Below the pieces are notes generated by a model. It searched no databases. It was not told the origin of the DNA and saw only the letters and a program-made list of their open reading frames with translations. From Geobacillus vulcani PSS1 (GTDB lineage: Bacteria; Bacillota; Bacilli; Bacillales; Anoxybacillaceae): DNA of 64,000 bases. Positions 45,796 to 54,160 of this stretch are shown here, piece by piece; positions within the stretch are counted from its first letter, which is position 1, and each line of letters opens with the position of its first letter. The DNA is taken from assembly GCF_000733845.1 (NCBI RefSeq), contig NZ_JPOI01000001.1, positions 1,899,501 to 1,963,500 of the forward strand, written 5' to 3'. The translations under genes were made by a program, and so were the position numbers.

Positions 45796-46590
45796 TTGCG
45801 AAAATGGCTTTATCGTTTGTTCATCGAGCTGACCAATCACTCGCTTTCTTCAAAGCTGCTCGCTGCGTTTGCGAAATCGCGCCTCAGCGGGCTATTGATA
45901 TCATCGTATGCAAAAATTTATCATATTAACCAAGACGAAATGGAAAAAAGCCTAAAAAATTATAAGACGTTGCAGCAACTGTTCGTCCGCAGGCTGAAGG
46001 CCGGGGCGAGGCCGGTCGACGCTGATGAGCATACGGTCGTCAGCCCGGTCGACGCCGTCATTGAAGACATGGGCACGATTCGAGAAAACTGTGAAATGAT
46101 CGTCAAGGGAAAGCCGTATTCCATTGCAGAAATGCTTGGCAGCGTTGAAGCGGCACAGCCGTATGTGAACGGGTTCTTTTTTATTCTGTATTTAAGCCCG
46201 AGCCATTATCACCGCATCCACAGCCCAATATCTGGAGTGATCGAAAAGCAGTGGGCGCTCGGCCGCAAGTCGTATCCGGTCAACCGTCTTGGCTTAAAAT
46301 ATGGACGTCGGCCGCTCGAGAAAAACTACCGCCTCATCACCGAGGTCACAGCCGGCGGCAAGCGCTTGGCGATCGTGAAAATCGGAGCCATGTTCGTCAA
46401 CAGCATTGAATTGACCCATGAGGGTGAGCAGCTTGTAAAAGGAGAGGAAATGGCGTATTTTTCGTTTGGTTCAACGGTCGTCTTGCTGTTTGAACGCGGA
46501 AGTTTCGCACCTGACCCGCGCATTGTTGCGTCCATGCCGATCAAAGTCGGCGAGCGGCTCGGCTATTGGTGTCAGGCGCACGAACGCTAA
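45796..46590 (+). CDS. psd: Phosphatidylserine decarboxylase proenzyme
   Basis: 264 residues. It makes phosphatidylethanolamine; the proenzyme cuts itself to create the pyruvoyl group. The cleavage site is the Gly-Ser of FSFGSTVVLLFERG (the family LGST motif, here FGST). The catalytic region also contains VSPVDAVIEDMG and LSPSHYHRIHSPISG. I chose TTG 45796 (MRKWLYRLFIELTNH), 6 nt behind TGGAGGGA, to match the family N terminus; the frame stays open 20 codons upstream into the promoter region. The usual partner PssA is adjacent and divergent. Confidence 0.93.
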   Translation: MRKWLYRLFIELTNHSLSSKLLAAFAKSRLSGLLISSYAKIYHINQDEMEKSLKNYKTLQQLFVRRLKAGARPVDADEHTVVSPVDAVIEDMGTIRENCEMIVKGKPYSIAEMLGSVEAAQPYVNGFFFILYLSPSHYHRIHSPISGVIEKQWALGRKSYPVNRLGLKYGRRPLEKNYRLITEVTAGGKRLAIVKIGAMFVNSIELTHEGEQLVKGEEMAYFSFGSTVVLLFERGSFAPDPRIVASMPIKVGERLGYWCQAHER

Positions 46591-46626
46591 GGCTTTCGGA
46601 AACAAAAAAAGCCCGAAGGCCTTCGT

Positions 46627-46767
46627 TTATGAGGACAGCTTAATTTTGTGGGTCAATGAACGGCGCTGGATTTCTTTTTCAATCAACTCGATGAATTCCG
46701 GACTGAGGTTGAGCTCTTTCGCCTTGAAATACGACTCGATCAACAGCTCGTCGGACAAATGTTTCAT
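46627..46767 (-). CDS. sda: Sporulation checkpoint inhibitor Sda
   Basis: 46 residues, [20 protein letters not shown] and on to the helical hairpin [26 protein letters not shown]. This matches B. subtilis Sda at most core positions. Sda binds the histidine kinases KinA/KinB and blocks phosphorelay when DNA replication is blocked or newly begun. ATG 46767 has AAGGAGG upstream on the minus strand; a longer frame from 46812 lacks an SD. The upstream DnaA boxes fit the known DnaA control of sda. Confidence 0.93.
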   Translation of the reverse strand: MKHLSDELLIESYFKAKELNLSPEFIELIEKEIQRRSLTHKIKLSS

Positions 46768-46872
46768 CGGGGGCGTCCTCCTTTTTGGGATGGAATATGA
46801 CAAGCATGTCATACATATAATGGTAGGTTACTTACAATGTACCATGACTTGTAAGAGAGAACAACCGTTCTA

Positions 46873-46973
46873 TTATCCACAGAAAACGGTGGATAACATG
46901 TGGAAAACATGTTTATAAAGTGGAGGAAGTGTGATGATCAGCTTGTGTATAATGTGGGCAACAGTTATCCACA
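46873..46973. promoter_or_regulatory. DnaA-box cluster between sda and yqeG
   Basis: Three perfect matches to TTATnCACA: TTATCCACA at 46873-46881 (+), TGTGTATAA at 46944-46952 (-), TTATCCACA at 46965-46973 (+). Two one-mismatch sites are GGTGGATAA (46888-46896) and TGTGGAAAA (46899-46907). The 46944 site overlaps TATAAT (46948-46953), a likely -10 for yqeG. In B. subtilis DnaA acts directly at sda. Confidence 0.85.
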
Positions 46974-47094
46974 TAACGGAGGGATGCAAAATTTGTCGAA
47001 AGTTTTTTTCGTTCCTCATTGGCAAACTTTGTTTTGAAACAAACGCCAAAATTCGCTATGATGGGAAAAGCAAATGGAAAGGCGGGTGTCCGGC

Positions 47095-47610
47095 ATGCTT
47101 CACTATTTTTTGCCAAGCCAGTTTGTCAAGCGTGTGATGGACATTACTCCCGATGAGCTGAAGCAAAAAGGAGTGAAAGGGATTATCACCGATCTGGACA
47201 ATACGCTCGTCGAATGGGATCGGCCGAGCGCCCCCCCGGAGCTGGCCGCATGGTTTGATGCGATGAGGCAGGCGGGCATTAAGGTCGTCATCGTATCGAA
47301 TAATAATAAACAACGCGTGCAGTCGTTTGCTGAGCCGCTTGGCATCCCGTTCATCTTTGCAGCGCGCAAACCGCTGACACGCGCGTTTTTGCAGGCATTA
47401 AAGATGATGGAGCTGAAGAAAGAGGAAGTCGTCGTCATCGGCGACCAGTTGCTGACCGATGTGCTTGGGGGCAACCGGCTCGGACTAAACACGATTTTAG
47501 TCGTCCCGGTCGCCCAGACGGACGGATTATGGACGCGTTTCAATCGAAAAATGGAGCGGAGAATTTTAAACGTGATGCGCAAAAAAGGGATGATTTACTG
47601 GGAGGAATGA
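47095..47610 (+). CDS. yqeG: YqeG family HAD-type phosphatase
   Basis: A 171-residue HAD IIIA-subclass hydrolase. ITDLDNTLVEWDRP holds the nucleophile-acid pair D-x-D, VVIVSNNNKQRV is motif II, and ARKPLTRAFLQAL plus VVIGDQLLTDVLGGNRLGLNTILV supply motifs III and IV. Family members include mitochondrial phosphatidylglycerophosphatases; the substrate here is unproven. ATG 47095 (MLHYFLPSQFVKRV) matches the B. subtilis start; AAAGGCGGGTG is upstream. It heads the yqeG-yqeH-aroE-yqeI-nadD-yqeK-rsfS-yqeM operon. Confidence 0.9.
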   Translation: MLHYFLPSQFVKRVMDITPDELKQKGVKGIITDLDNTLVEWDRPSAPPELAAWFDAMRQAGIKVVIVSNNNKQRVQSFAEPLGIPFIFAARKPLTRAFLQALKMMELKKEEVVVIGDQLLTDVLGGNRLGLNTILVVPVAQTDGLWTRFNRKMERRILNVMRKKGMIYWEE

Positions 47611-47612
47611 TC

Positions 47613-48722
47613 GTGGAGCCACAACTGCGTTGCATCGGCTGCGGAGCGGCCATCCAGTTTGACGATCCAAAAAAGGCGGGCTATGCGCCGAAAAGCGTGC
47701 TCGAGAAAGAGGCGGAAGAAATCATTTGCCAACGCTGTTTCCGCTTGAAACATTACAATGAGGTGCAAGACGTGCCGCTTGATGACAGCGACTTTTTAAA
47801 CATGCTGCATCGCATCGGGGAATCGAAGGCGCTTGTTGTCAACATCGTTGACATTTTCGATTTCAATGGCAGCTGGATTCCGGGATTGCCGCGGTTTGCG
47901 GCTGAAAATCCGATTTTGCTTGTCGGCAACAAAGCGGATTTATTGCCGCGGTCGGTCAAATACCCGAAGCTGCTGCGCTGGATGCGCCGTATGGCGGAAG
48001 AGCTCGGACTGCGTCCGGTGGACGTCTGTCTCATCAGCGCGGCGAAAGGAATTGGCATGGCGAAGGTGATGGAAGCCATCGACCGCTACCGTGAGGGCGG
48101 TGATGTCTATGTCGTCGGTTGCACGAATGTCGGCAAGTCGACGTTCATCAATCGGATCATTGAAGAGGCGACCGGCAAAGGGAATGTGATTACCACGTCA
48201 TATTTCCCGGGAACGACACTCGATATGATTGAGATTCCGCTTGAAAGTGGAGCGACGCTGTATGATACGCCGGGGATCATCAACCATCACCAAATGGCGC
48301 ACTTTGTCGATGCGCGCGATTTGAAGATCATTACACCGAAGAGTGAAATCCACCCACGTGTTTATCAGCTCAACGAAGGGCAGACCCTCTTTTTTGGCGG
48401 CTTGGCCCGCCTCGATTACATCAAAGGCGGACGTCGCTCATTTGTCTGCTATATGGCCAATGAGTTGACGATTCATCGGACAAAGCTGGAAAAAGCCGAT
48501 TCCCTTTATGCCAACCAGCTTGGCGATTTGCTGTCGCCGCCAAGCAAACGATATGCCGCTGAATTTCCGCCGCTTGTGCCGCGCTCGCTGTCGGTGAAAG
48601 AGCGGAAGACGGACATCGTCTTCTCTGGGCTCGGCTGGGTGACGTGCAACGACCCGGGCGCTCAGCTCGTCGTTCATGCGCCGAAAGGGGTCGACGTATT
48701 TATTCGTCAGTCGTTGATTTAA
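47613..48722 (+). CDS. yqeH: Ribosome biogenesis GTPase YqeH (circularly permuted)
   Basis: 369 residues. A treble-clef zinc finger (CIGCGAAIQF...CQRCFRLKHYNE) precedes a GTPase with permuted order: G4 (LVGNKADLLP) and G5 (SAAKGIG) come before G1 (GCTNVGKSTFINR), G2 and G3 (DTPGI). The C-terminal domain binds RNA. It is needed for 30S assembly. I chose GTG 47613, 7 nt behind GGAGG, which yields the 369-residue length recalled for the G. stearothermophilus protein; an ATG 6 nt upstream is too close to the SD. Confidence 0.95.
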   Translation: MEPQLRCIGCGAAIQFDDPKKAGYAPKSVLEKEAEEIICQRCFRLKHYNEVQDVPLDDSDFLNMLHRIGESKALVVNIVDIFDFNGSWIPGLPRFAAENPILLVGNKADLLPRSVKYPKLLRWMRRMAEELGLRPVDVCLISAAKGIGMAKVMEAIDRYREGGDVYVVGCTNVGKSTFINRIIEEATGKGNVITTSYFPGTTLDMIEIPLESGATLYDTPGIINHHQMAHFVDARDLKIITPKSEIHPRVYQLNEGQTLFFGGLARLDYIKGGRRSFVCYMANELTIHRTKLEKADSLYANQLGDLLSPPSKRYAAEFPPLVPRSLSVKERKTDIVFSGLGWVTCNDPGAQLVVHAPKGVDVFIRQSLI

Positions 48723-48744
48723 TGAAAAGCGGGAGGGGAGAAAC

Positions 48745-49575
48745 GTGGAAAAGGTATACGGGCTGCTTGGCTTTCCGGTCGAGCATTCGCTGTCGCCGCT
48801 CATGCATAATGAGGCGTTTGCCTGTTTGGGCATTCCGGCGCGCTATCATTTGTTTTCCGTCGAACCGGGGCAAGTCGGCGCGGCAATCGCCGGCGTGCGG
48901 GCGCTCGGCATCGCTGGGGTGAACGTGACGATTCCCCATAAAATGGCGGTCATTCCGTTTTTGGACGAAATCGATGACCATGCGCGCCGCATCGGGGCGG
49001 TCAACACGATCGTCAACCGGGGCGGCCGGCTTATCGGCTATAATACGGACGGGCCTGGTTATGTCCGCGCATTGGAAGAGGAAATGAACGTTCAGTTTGA
49101 CGGAAAGCGGATTTTAGTGATCGGCGCTGGCGGCGGGGCGCGCGGCGTCTACTTTTCGCTGCTGCAGACGGGGGCATTGCGCATCGATGTCGCCAATCGG
49201 ACGATGGAAAAAGCGGAACGGCTCATCCGCGAAGGGGATGAGCGCCGCTCGACGCATTTGTCGCTTGCCGAGGCCGAAACACGGCTTGCTGAATATGATA
49301 TTCTGATCAATACAACGTCGGTCGGCATGCATCCGCAAGAGGATGAACAGCCGCTTTCGCTCGAGCGGCTGCGGCCGGGAACGGTCGTTTCCGACATCAT
49401 TTACAACCCATTGGAAACGAAATGGCTGAAAGAGGCAAAAGCGCGCGGCGCCCGCACGCAAAACGGCATTGGCATGCTCGTCTATCAAGGGGCGCTGGCG
49501 TTTGAAAAATGGACCGGCCAATGGCCGGATGTCAAGCGGATGAAACAGCTTGTCATGGAAGCGTTGAGGAGGTAA
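48745..49575 (+). CDS. aroE: Shikimate dehydrogenase (NADP+)
   Basis: 276 residues. The substrate domain has GFPVEHSLSPLMHNEAF and NVTIPHKMAV, with the catalytic Lys. The NADP Rossmann motif is VIGAGGGARGVYFSL, followed by ANRTMEKAERL, NTTSVGMHP and GMLVYQGALAFEKWTG. It reduces 3-dehydroshikimate in aromatic amino-acid synthesis. GTG 48745 follows CGGGAGGGGAG. It is within the yqeG-yqeM operon, spaced 22 nt from yqeH and 3 nt from yqeI. Confidence 0.96.
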   Translation: MEKVYGLLGFPVEHSLSPLMHNEAFACLGIPARYHLFSVEPGQVGAAIAGVRALGIAGVNVTIPHKMAVIPFLDEIDDHARRIGAVNTIVNRGGRLIGYNTDGPGYVRALEEEMNVQFDGKRILVIGAGGGARGVYFSLLQTGALRIDVANRTMEKAERLIREGDERRSTHLSLAEAETRLAEYDILINTTSVGMHPQEDEQPLSLERLRPGTVVSDIIYNPLETKWLKEAKARGARTQNGIGMLVYQGALAFEKWTGQWPDVKRMKQLVMEALRR

Positions 49576-49578
49576 CAT

Positions 49579-49872
49579 ATGTTAACTGGGAAACAAAAGC
49601 GGTTTTTGCGCGCCCAAGCCCATCATTTGAAACCGATTTTTCAAGTCGGCAAAGGCGGCGTGACGGAAGCGATGACCGAACAAATCGCGGCGGCGCTCGA
49701 AGCGCGCGAACTGCTGAAGGTAAGCGTGTTGCAAAACTGTGAGGAAGATCGGTACACCGTCGCTGAACAGCTGGCGGCGGGAACGGGGGCGGAAGTCGTG
49801 CAAGTGATCGGCAACACGATCGTCTTATACAAAGAATCGAAGGAGCATAAACAAATCGTTCTGCCTGATTGA
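49579..49872 (+). CDS. yqeI: CRM-domain RNA-binding protein YqeI (YhbY family)
   Basis: 97 residues forming one CRM (YhbY) domain: [35 protein letters not shown] with the GxxG loop (GKGG), and [25 protein letters not shown] at the end. YhbY proteins associate with pre-50S ribosomes. SD TTGAGGAGG lies in the end of aroE. Confidence 0.92.
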   Translation: MLTGKQKRFLRAQAHHLKPIFQVGKGGVTEAMTEQIAAALEARELLKVSVLQNCEEDRYTVAEQLAAGTGAEVVQVIGNTIVLYKESKEHKQIVLPD

Positions 49873-49910
49873 CAACGGTACAGCCACGGCAGGCGGCGGG
49901 AGGAAAGAAG

Positions 49911-50561
49911 ATGGGAAAAATCGGGATTTTCGGCGGAACATTTGATCCGCCTCATTACGGCCATTTGCTCATGGCGAATGAAGTGCTTGACGCCCTTCAG
50001 TTGTCAGAAATTTGGTTTCTGCCCAACCGCATTCCTCCCCATAAGCAGCACGAACAAGTGACAAAAAGCGAAGACCGGTTGCGCATGCTCGAGTTGGCAG
50101 TGGCTGGCCATCCGCGCTTTCACATTGAGACGATCGAGCTCGAGCGGGAAGGGCCTTCGTATACGTACGATACGGTCCGCCAGCTCGTCGCGATGCATCC
50201 CGATGACCAATTTTATTTCATCATCGGCGCTGATATGGTCGAATATTTGCCAAATTGGCATCGCATCGATGAGCTGATCAAGTTGGTGACGTTCGTCGGC
50301 GTCAAGCGGCCGGGGTTTTCGATGGAAACGCCGTATCCGGTCATCGAGGTCGAGGCGCCGCAATTTGCCGTTTCCTCCTCGCTCATCCGCGAGCGGGTGC
50401 GAAATGGACAGACGATTCGCTATCTTGTGCCGGAGGGCGTTAGACTTTATATTGAGGAGAAGGGGCTATATGGAGCGAGAACAAGCGTTATGGATCGTGA
50501 AACAACAGTTGACAGAGCAGCGCTACGAGCATACGCTTGGCGTTGTCGAGACCGCCGTTAA
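49911..50561 (+). CDS. nadD: Nicotinate-nucleotide adenylyltransferase, with extended C terminus
   Basis: A 216-residue nucleotidyltransferase of NAD synthesis (NaMN + ATP to deamido-NAD). The [17 protein letters not shown] start has the (T/H)xGH motif, and [12 protein letters not shown] is the ISSTxxR-type signature. ATG 49911 follows GGGAGGAAAG. The homologous part should end near [13 protein letters not shown], about residue 190. The frame instead runs about 25 residues further ([20 protein letters not shown]...), overlapping the first 92 nt of yqeK in another frame. Confidence 0.93.
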   Translation: MGKIGIFGGTFDPPHYGHLLMANEVLDALQLSEIWFLPNRIPPHKQHEQVTKSEDRLRMLELAVAGHPRFHIETIELEREGPSYTYDTVRQLVAMHPDDQFYFIIGADMVEYLPNWHRIDELIKLVTFVGVKRPGFSMETPYPVIEVEAPQFAVSSSLIRERVRNGQTIRYLVPEGVRLYIEEKGLYGARTSVMDRETTVDRAALRAYAWRCRDRR

Positions 50562-51048
50562 GCTCGCCAAACAATACGGCGCTGACGCGAAAAAGGCGGA
50601 ACTGGCCGCGATTTTCCACGACTATGCGAAATTCCGCCCAGTCGAGGAAATGAAACAAATCATTTTGGCGCAAAATATGCCCAACGATTTGCTTGCTTAC
50701 AACAGTGAGCTATGGCATGCGCCCGTTGGCGCCTATTTGGTGCAGACAGAAGTCGGCATCGATGATCCGGAGGTGCTGGACGCCATTCGCTACCATACGT
50801 CTGGAAGGGCGGGAATGACGCTGCTGGAAAAAATTATTTATTTGGCTGATTATATGGAACCAGGGCGGCGCTTCCCTGGCGTCGATGACGTACGGCGCTT
50901 GGCGGAAGAAGATCTCCACCGGGCGCTTTTGCAGGCGGTGAAAAATACGATCGCCTTTTTGCTTGAGAAGCGCCAGCTCATTTATCCAGATACGATTCAT
51001 GCGTACAATTCACTTGTGCGCGAAGTGAAGGGGGAAGCAAAACGGTGA
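50470..51048 (+). CDS. yqeK: HD-domain protein YqeK (diadenosine tetraphosphate hydrolase family)
   Basis: 192 residues of the HD superfamily: [28 protein letters not shown] (metal-binding HD), [16 protein letters not shown] and [32 protein letters not shown]. YqeK enzymes cleave Ap4A symmetrically. ATG 50470 lies behind GAGGAGAAGGGG. It starts inside nadD, and its stop overlaps rsfS by 4 nt. Confidence 0.93.
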   Translation: MEREQALWIVKQQLTEQRYEHTLGVVETAVKLAKQYGADAKKAELAAIFHDYAKFRPVEEMKQIILAQNMPNDLLAYNSELWHAPVGAYLVQTEVGIDDPEVLDAIRYHTSGRAGMTLLEKIIYLADYMEPGRRFPGVDDVRRLAEEDLHRALLQAVKNTIAFLLEKRQLIYPDTIHAYNSLVREVKGEAKR

Positions 51049-51401
51049 CGGAACAAGAGGCGTTGCAGCTTGTCGTCCGCGCGGCGGATGACAAAAAAGC
51101 GGAAAACATCGTTGTCTTAAACATGAAAGGCATTTCGCTTGTCGCCGATTATTTTGTCATCTGCCATGGCAATTCGGACAAACAAGTGCAGGCCATTGCC
51201 CGCGAAATTCAAGACCAAGCCGAAGAACACGGCCTGCCGGTGAAGCGGATGGAAGGATTCCATGAGGCGAAATGGGTGCTTGTCGATTTGGGCGATATCG
51301 TTGTGCATGTTTTTGCCAAAGAGGAGCGCGAGTATTACAACCTCGAACGGCTCTGGGGGGACGCTCCGACGGAAGACGTCGCGGCTGTGTTGCAGCCATG
51401 A
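51045..51401 (+). CDS. rsfS: Ribosomal silencing factor RsfS (YqeL)
   Basis: 118 residues of the RsfS/Iojap family: AADDKKAENIVVLNMKGISLVADYFVICHGNSDKQVQAIA, then WVLVDLGDIVVHVFAKEEREYYNLERLWGDAP. It binds uL14 on the 50S subunit and blocks subunit joining under starvation. GTG 51045 overlaps yqeK's stop (GTGA). It overlaps the next gene by 4 nt. Confidence 0.95.
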   Translation: MTEQEALQLVVRAADDKKAENIVVLNMKGISLVADYFVICHGNSDKQVQAIAREIQDQAEEHGLPVKRMEGFHEAKWVLVDLGDIVVHVFAKEEREYYNLERLWGDAPTEDVAAVLQP

Positions 51402-52141
51402 CGTACGGCCGTTTCGCCGACTGGTATGATGTGCTGATGGCTGAGGCGCCGTACGGCGAGTGGCAGTCGTTTGTCGAGCGCTCCTTTGCCCGCTACGCCC
51501 AACGGCCGGGGCGGCGGGTCATCGATATCGGCTGCGGGACGGGAGAGCTGGCCATCCGCCTTGCCAACGCCGGTTGGCAAGTATCCGGCGTTGATCTTTC
51601 TGAACCTATGCTCGCCGTCGCCCAGGCGAAAGCCGAAGCGGCGGGAGTGGAGGTGCCGTTTTTCGAGCAAAACATGGCGGAGCTCGACGGGTTTTGTGAT
51701 CTGGATGGCGCCTTCCTGTTTTGCGATGCTCTCAACTATTTAACGGATGAAGAGGATGTAAAGCGGACGTTCGCCGCCGTTTCCCGCGCCCTTGGCGCCG
51801 GCGGCTTGCTTTTGTTTGACGTCCATTCCGTTTATAAAATGGATGTCGTATTCCGTGACGCCGTATTTGCGGACCAAGGGGAGGACATCAGCTACATATG
51901 GACGTGCCATCCGCTCGATTGGCCGCACAGCGTCGGGCATGAATTAACCTTTTTCGTTCGCCGCGGCGATCGGTACGAACGTTTTGACGAATGGCATGAG
52001 CAGCGCACGTTCGAGCGCGCCGTTTACGAACAGTGGCTGGATGCCGCCGGCTTTGAGGTGCTTGAAGTGACCTCCGATTTCACCGATGCCCCGCCGACCG
52101 AGACGGCCGAGCGGCTGTTTTTCGTCGCGCGGAAGCGGTGA
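51398..52141 (+). CDS. yqeM: Class I SAM-dependent methyltransferase YqeM
   Basis: 247 residues. Motif I RRVIDIGCGTGELAIRLANAG, VSGVDLSEPMLAVAQ and the DGAFLFCDALNYL region are standard. The substrate is unknown. ATG 51398 overlaps rsfS by 4 nt and gives the B. subtilis length; the longer frame overlapping rsfS is not used. Last conserved gene of the yqeG operon. Confidence 0.9.
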   Translation: MTYGRFADWYDVLMAEAPYGEWQSFVERSFARYAQRPGRRVIDIGCGTGELAIRLANAGWQVSGVDLSEPMLAVAQAKAEAAGVEVPFFEQNMAELDGFCDLDGAFLFCDALNYLTDEEDVKRTFAAVSRALGAGGLLLFDVHSVYKMDVVFRDAVFADQGEDISYIWTCHPLDWPHSVGHELTFFVRRGDRYERFDEWHEQRTFERAVYEQWLDAAGFEVLEVTSDFTDAPPTETAERLFFVARKR

Positions 52142-52326
52142 GTGGCGAAGAGCGAGAAATCATAAAAAGAAACGTGGATGAGGAAGATTTAGGGGGATTT
52201 TGGCTGAACATAAAGGAATGCAGGGGAAAAGCTCTATCGTTTTGCACCCAGCTTACTAGCTGGTTGACGATTGAAAGGAGTGTAATCAAGCGTAATTTGG
52301 AAGAAATCTTGTGCCTGGCTCAATAG
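52138..52326 (+). CDS. Hypothetical short ORF after yqeM
   Basis: A possible 62-residue protein (MSGEEREIIKRNVDEEDLGG and on; second half IERSVIKRNLEEILCLAQ). GTG 52138 overlaps the yqeM stop as GTGA, which would allow coupling, but no strong SD is present and I recognise no family. The base composition is more AT-rich than its neighbours. It may equally be chance. Confidence 0.25.
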   Translation: MSGEEREIIKRNVDEEDLGGFWLNIKECRGKALSFCTQLTSWLTIERSVIKRNLEEILCLAQ

Positions 52327-52491
52327 CTGAATGAGAATCGAAACAAATAAAAACAAGCAGAGCTAAAAGGTTGAACGACGATGGAATCCAACGAAAAATC
52401 CGTAAATATGAAAACCCCAGCCGTACAAGCTGGGGTCCATTTTTTTATCGAACGAAGCAGGATTTTCGCTGGTGCTTGTCGAATAAATCAA
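52327..52491. terminator. AT-rich spacer with bidirectional terminator between yqeM and comER
   Basis: ACCCCAGC (52414-52421) pairs with GCTGGGGT (52429-52436), followed on the plus strand by CCATTTTTTTAT and on the minus strand by TTTTCATA. It can stop both converging transcripts. The preceding 85 nt hold nothing recognisable. Confidence 0.8.
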
Positions 52492-53310
52492 TCAAGGAAA
52501 CTGTTGCCTCACCTTCTCCACGTCTTCTCGAAACTTCTCATGCGTTTTCGCCAGCACTTCTTCAAAAACGCCGTCGAGCCGCCGCTGGAGGACGGCGATG
52601 CCTTCCCCGGTGATTCCGCCTTTGACGCATACTTTTTCCTGCAAAGTTTGAAGCGTATACAAGTCCCGTCTCAGCAATTCCCCAAGGCCGATGATCATAT
52701 CAGTCGCCAGCATCGTCGCCTGTTCCTTCGTGATGGCGGTTTTGGCCGCTGCGGCGTCGATGAAGCGCTGAAGCAAATAGCTGAAAAACGCTGGACCGCA
52801 GCTTGAGATGTCGGAAGCGACGCGGGTGATGGCCTCGTCGATGTACACCGGCGAGGCGATGCGCCGGAGAAGATCATCGATCGTTTGCCGGCAGGTGGTC
52901 GAACAGCGGGATCCGAAGGTGACAAGGATGCTGCCGGAGAGCGCCCGGTTGGCGATGCTCGGAATGGCGCGCACGACTTGGCAAGGGACGGCTGCTTCAA
53001 GCTGTTCGACGCTGATCGGGCTTGTGATCGATACGAGGCAATGCTCCTCTGTCCAGTGCGGGGCCAGTTGCTGCAATAATGGGTGGATGTCGAACGGTTT
53101 GACGCATAAAAAGACGAGGACGGATTGTTTGACGACTTCAGCTGCATCGGCCACCACTGTCATGCCGGGATACGCGCGTTGTATCGCGAACGCTTTCGCA
53201 AGCGTACGGTTCGTTATGACGAGCTGATCAGCTTGAACGGCGCCGGAGTCGAGGAACGCTTCGATTAAGATGGTGCCCATATTCCCCGTGCCGATGACGC
53301 CGATGTTCAT
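52492..53310 (-). CDS. comER: ComER, pyrroline-5-carboxylate reductase-like protein
   Basis: 272 residues. The N-terminal Rossmann motif MNIGVIGTGNMGTILIEAFL, VFLCVKPFDI and SITSPISVEQLEA, and the C-terminal dimerisation domain (SSCGPAFFSYLLQRFIDAAA, VCVKGGITGEGIAVL), are those of ProC homologues. In Bacillus ComER is not needed for competence; roles in sporulation and biofilm have been proposed. ATG 53310 follows GGGAGGGGGGAC on the minus strand. Divergent from comEA. Confidence 0.9.
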   Translation of the reverse strand: MNIGVIGTGNMGTILIEAFLDSGAVQADQLVITNRTLAKAFAIQRAYPGMTVVADAAEVVKQSVLVFLCVKPFDIHPLLQQLAPHWTEEHCLVSITSPISVEQLEAAVPCQVVRAIPSIANRALSGSILVTFGSRCSTTCRQTIDDLLRRIASPVYIDEAITRVASDISSCGPAFFSYLLQRFIDAAAAKTAITKEQATMLATDMIIGLGELLRRDLYTLQTLQEKVCVKGGITGEGIAVLQRRLDGVFEEVLAKTHEKFREDVEKVRQQFP

Positions 53311-53412
53311 GCGTTGTCCCCCCTCCCGGTTTTGGTTCACCGGAACTCTCTTTTTCGATATGTATGAGCAAAAGGCTCGGTTTATGACTTGAAATGGAAA
53401 GGATGGGATCGT

Positions 53413-54036
53413 ATGTGGGAGCATGTGCAGGAGCTTGGAAAACGTTATGGGAAAGCGGGGGTGCTCTTGTTGTTTGCCGCGGCGGTGGGGTTGTGGGTGT
53501 TTCGTCATCCGACGGATGAAAAAGGGCAAATCGCCTTGCCAGCGGCGGCTGAAACGGATGTCTCTCTTCCGGAAAACAAAAAGGACGAATCGCCTAACAC
53601 CGCTGTGGTGGATGTGAAAGGGGCCGTCGTGAACCCAGGAGTGTACGAGGTGGCGGCGGATGCCCGCATCCGCGATGTCATCGCCCTAGCCGGTGGACTG
53701 ACGGACGAGGCGGATGAAACGAAAATCAATCTGGCGGCAAAAGTGCGCGATGAAATGATGATTTACGTGCCGACAAAAGGAGAAGCCGCACCGGCACCAG
53801 ATGCTATCGGCAAGTCTCCGAGCGATGGATCTCGGGACGGACCGCAAGTGGCGATCAATACGGCGACGGAAGAGGAGTTGATGCAGCTTCCCGGCATCGG
53901 GCCAGCGAAGGCAAAAGCGATCGTCGCCTATCGCGAAGAACATGGGCCGTTTCAGCAAGTGGAAGATTTGCTGAATGTGGCCGGAATTGGCGAAAAAACG
54001 TTGGAGAAATTGAAACCATATTTGCTTGTGCCGTAA
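53413..54036 (+). CDS. comEA: Competence DNA receptor ComEA
   Basis: 207 residues: an N-terminal membrane anchor (about 17-35), an SLBB-like oligomerisation domain (VVDVKGAVVNPGVYEVAADARIRDVIALAGGLT), a Pro/Ala/Ser linker, and a C-terminal double helix-hairpin-helix (VAINTATEEELMQLPGIGPAKAKAIVAYREEHGPF, VEDLLNVAGIGEKTLEKLKPYL) that binds dsDNA non-specifically. ATG 53413 has AAAGGATGGGAT before it; the frame is open 8 codons upstream. First gene of the comE operon. Confidence 0.93.
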   Translation: MWEHVQELGKRYGKAGVLLLFAAAVGLWVFRHPTDEKGQIALPAAAETDVSLPENKKDESPNTAVVDVKGAVVNPGVYEVAADARIRDVIALAGGLTDEADETKINLAAKVRDEMMIYVPTKGEAAPAPDAIGKSPSDGSRDGPQVAINTATEEELMQLPGIGPAKAKAIVAYREEHGPFQQVEDLLNVAGIGEKTLEKLKPYLLVP

Positions 54037-54160
54037 ATGAGGAGAGAGCGAACCGCTTCTCGTTGATGAGCGGATCGGGCCGCGCAGACATGTTTTGGCG
54101 TTGACGGGGCAGGCGGCGGCCGGTAGACTGAAAGTATGGAAATGAGCGGAGGGACGTAAA

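Noticed and set aside
53340..53400. Possible ComK box (AAAA-N5-TTTT) before comEA
   Set aside because: Only a degenerate AAAA...GTTT is present and there is no second AT box at the proper distance.
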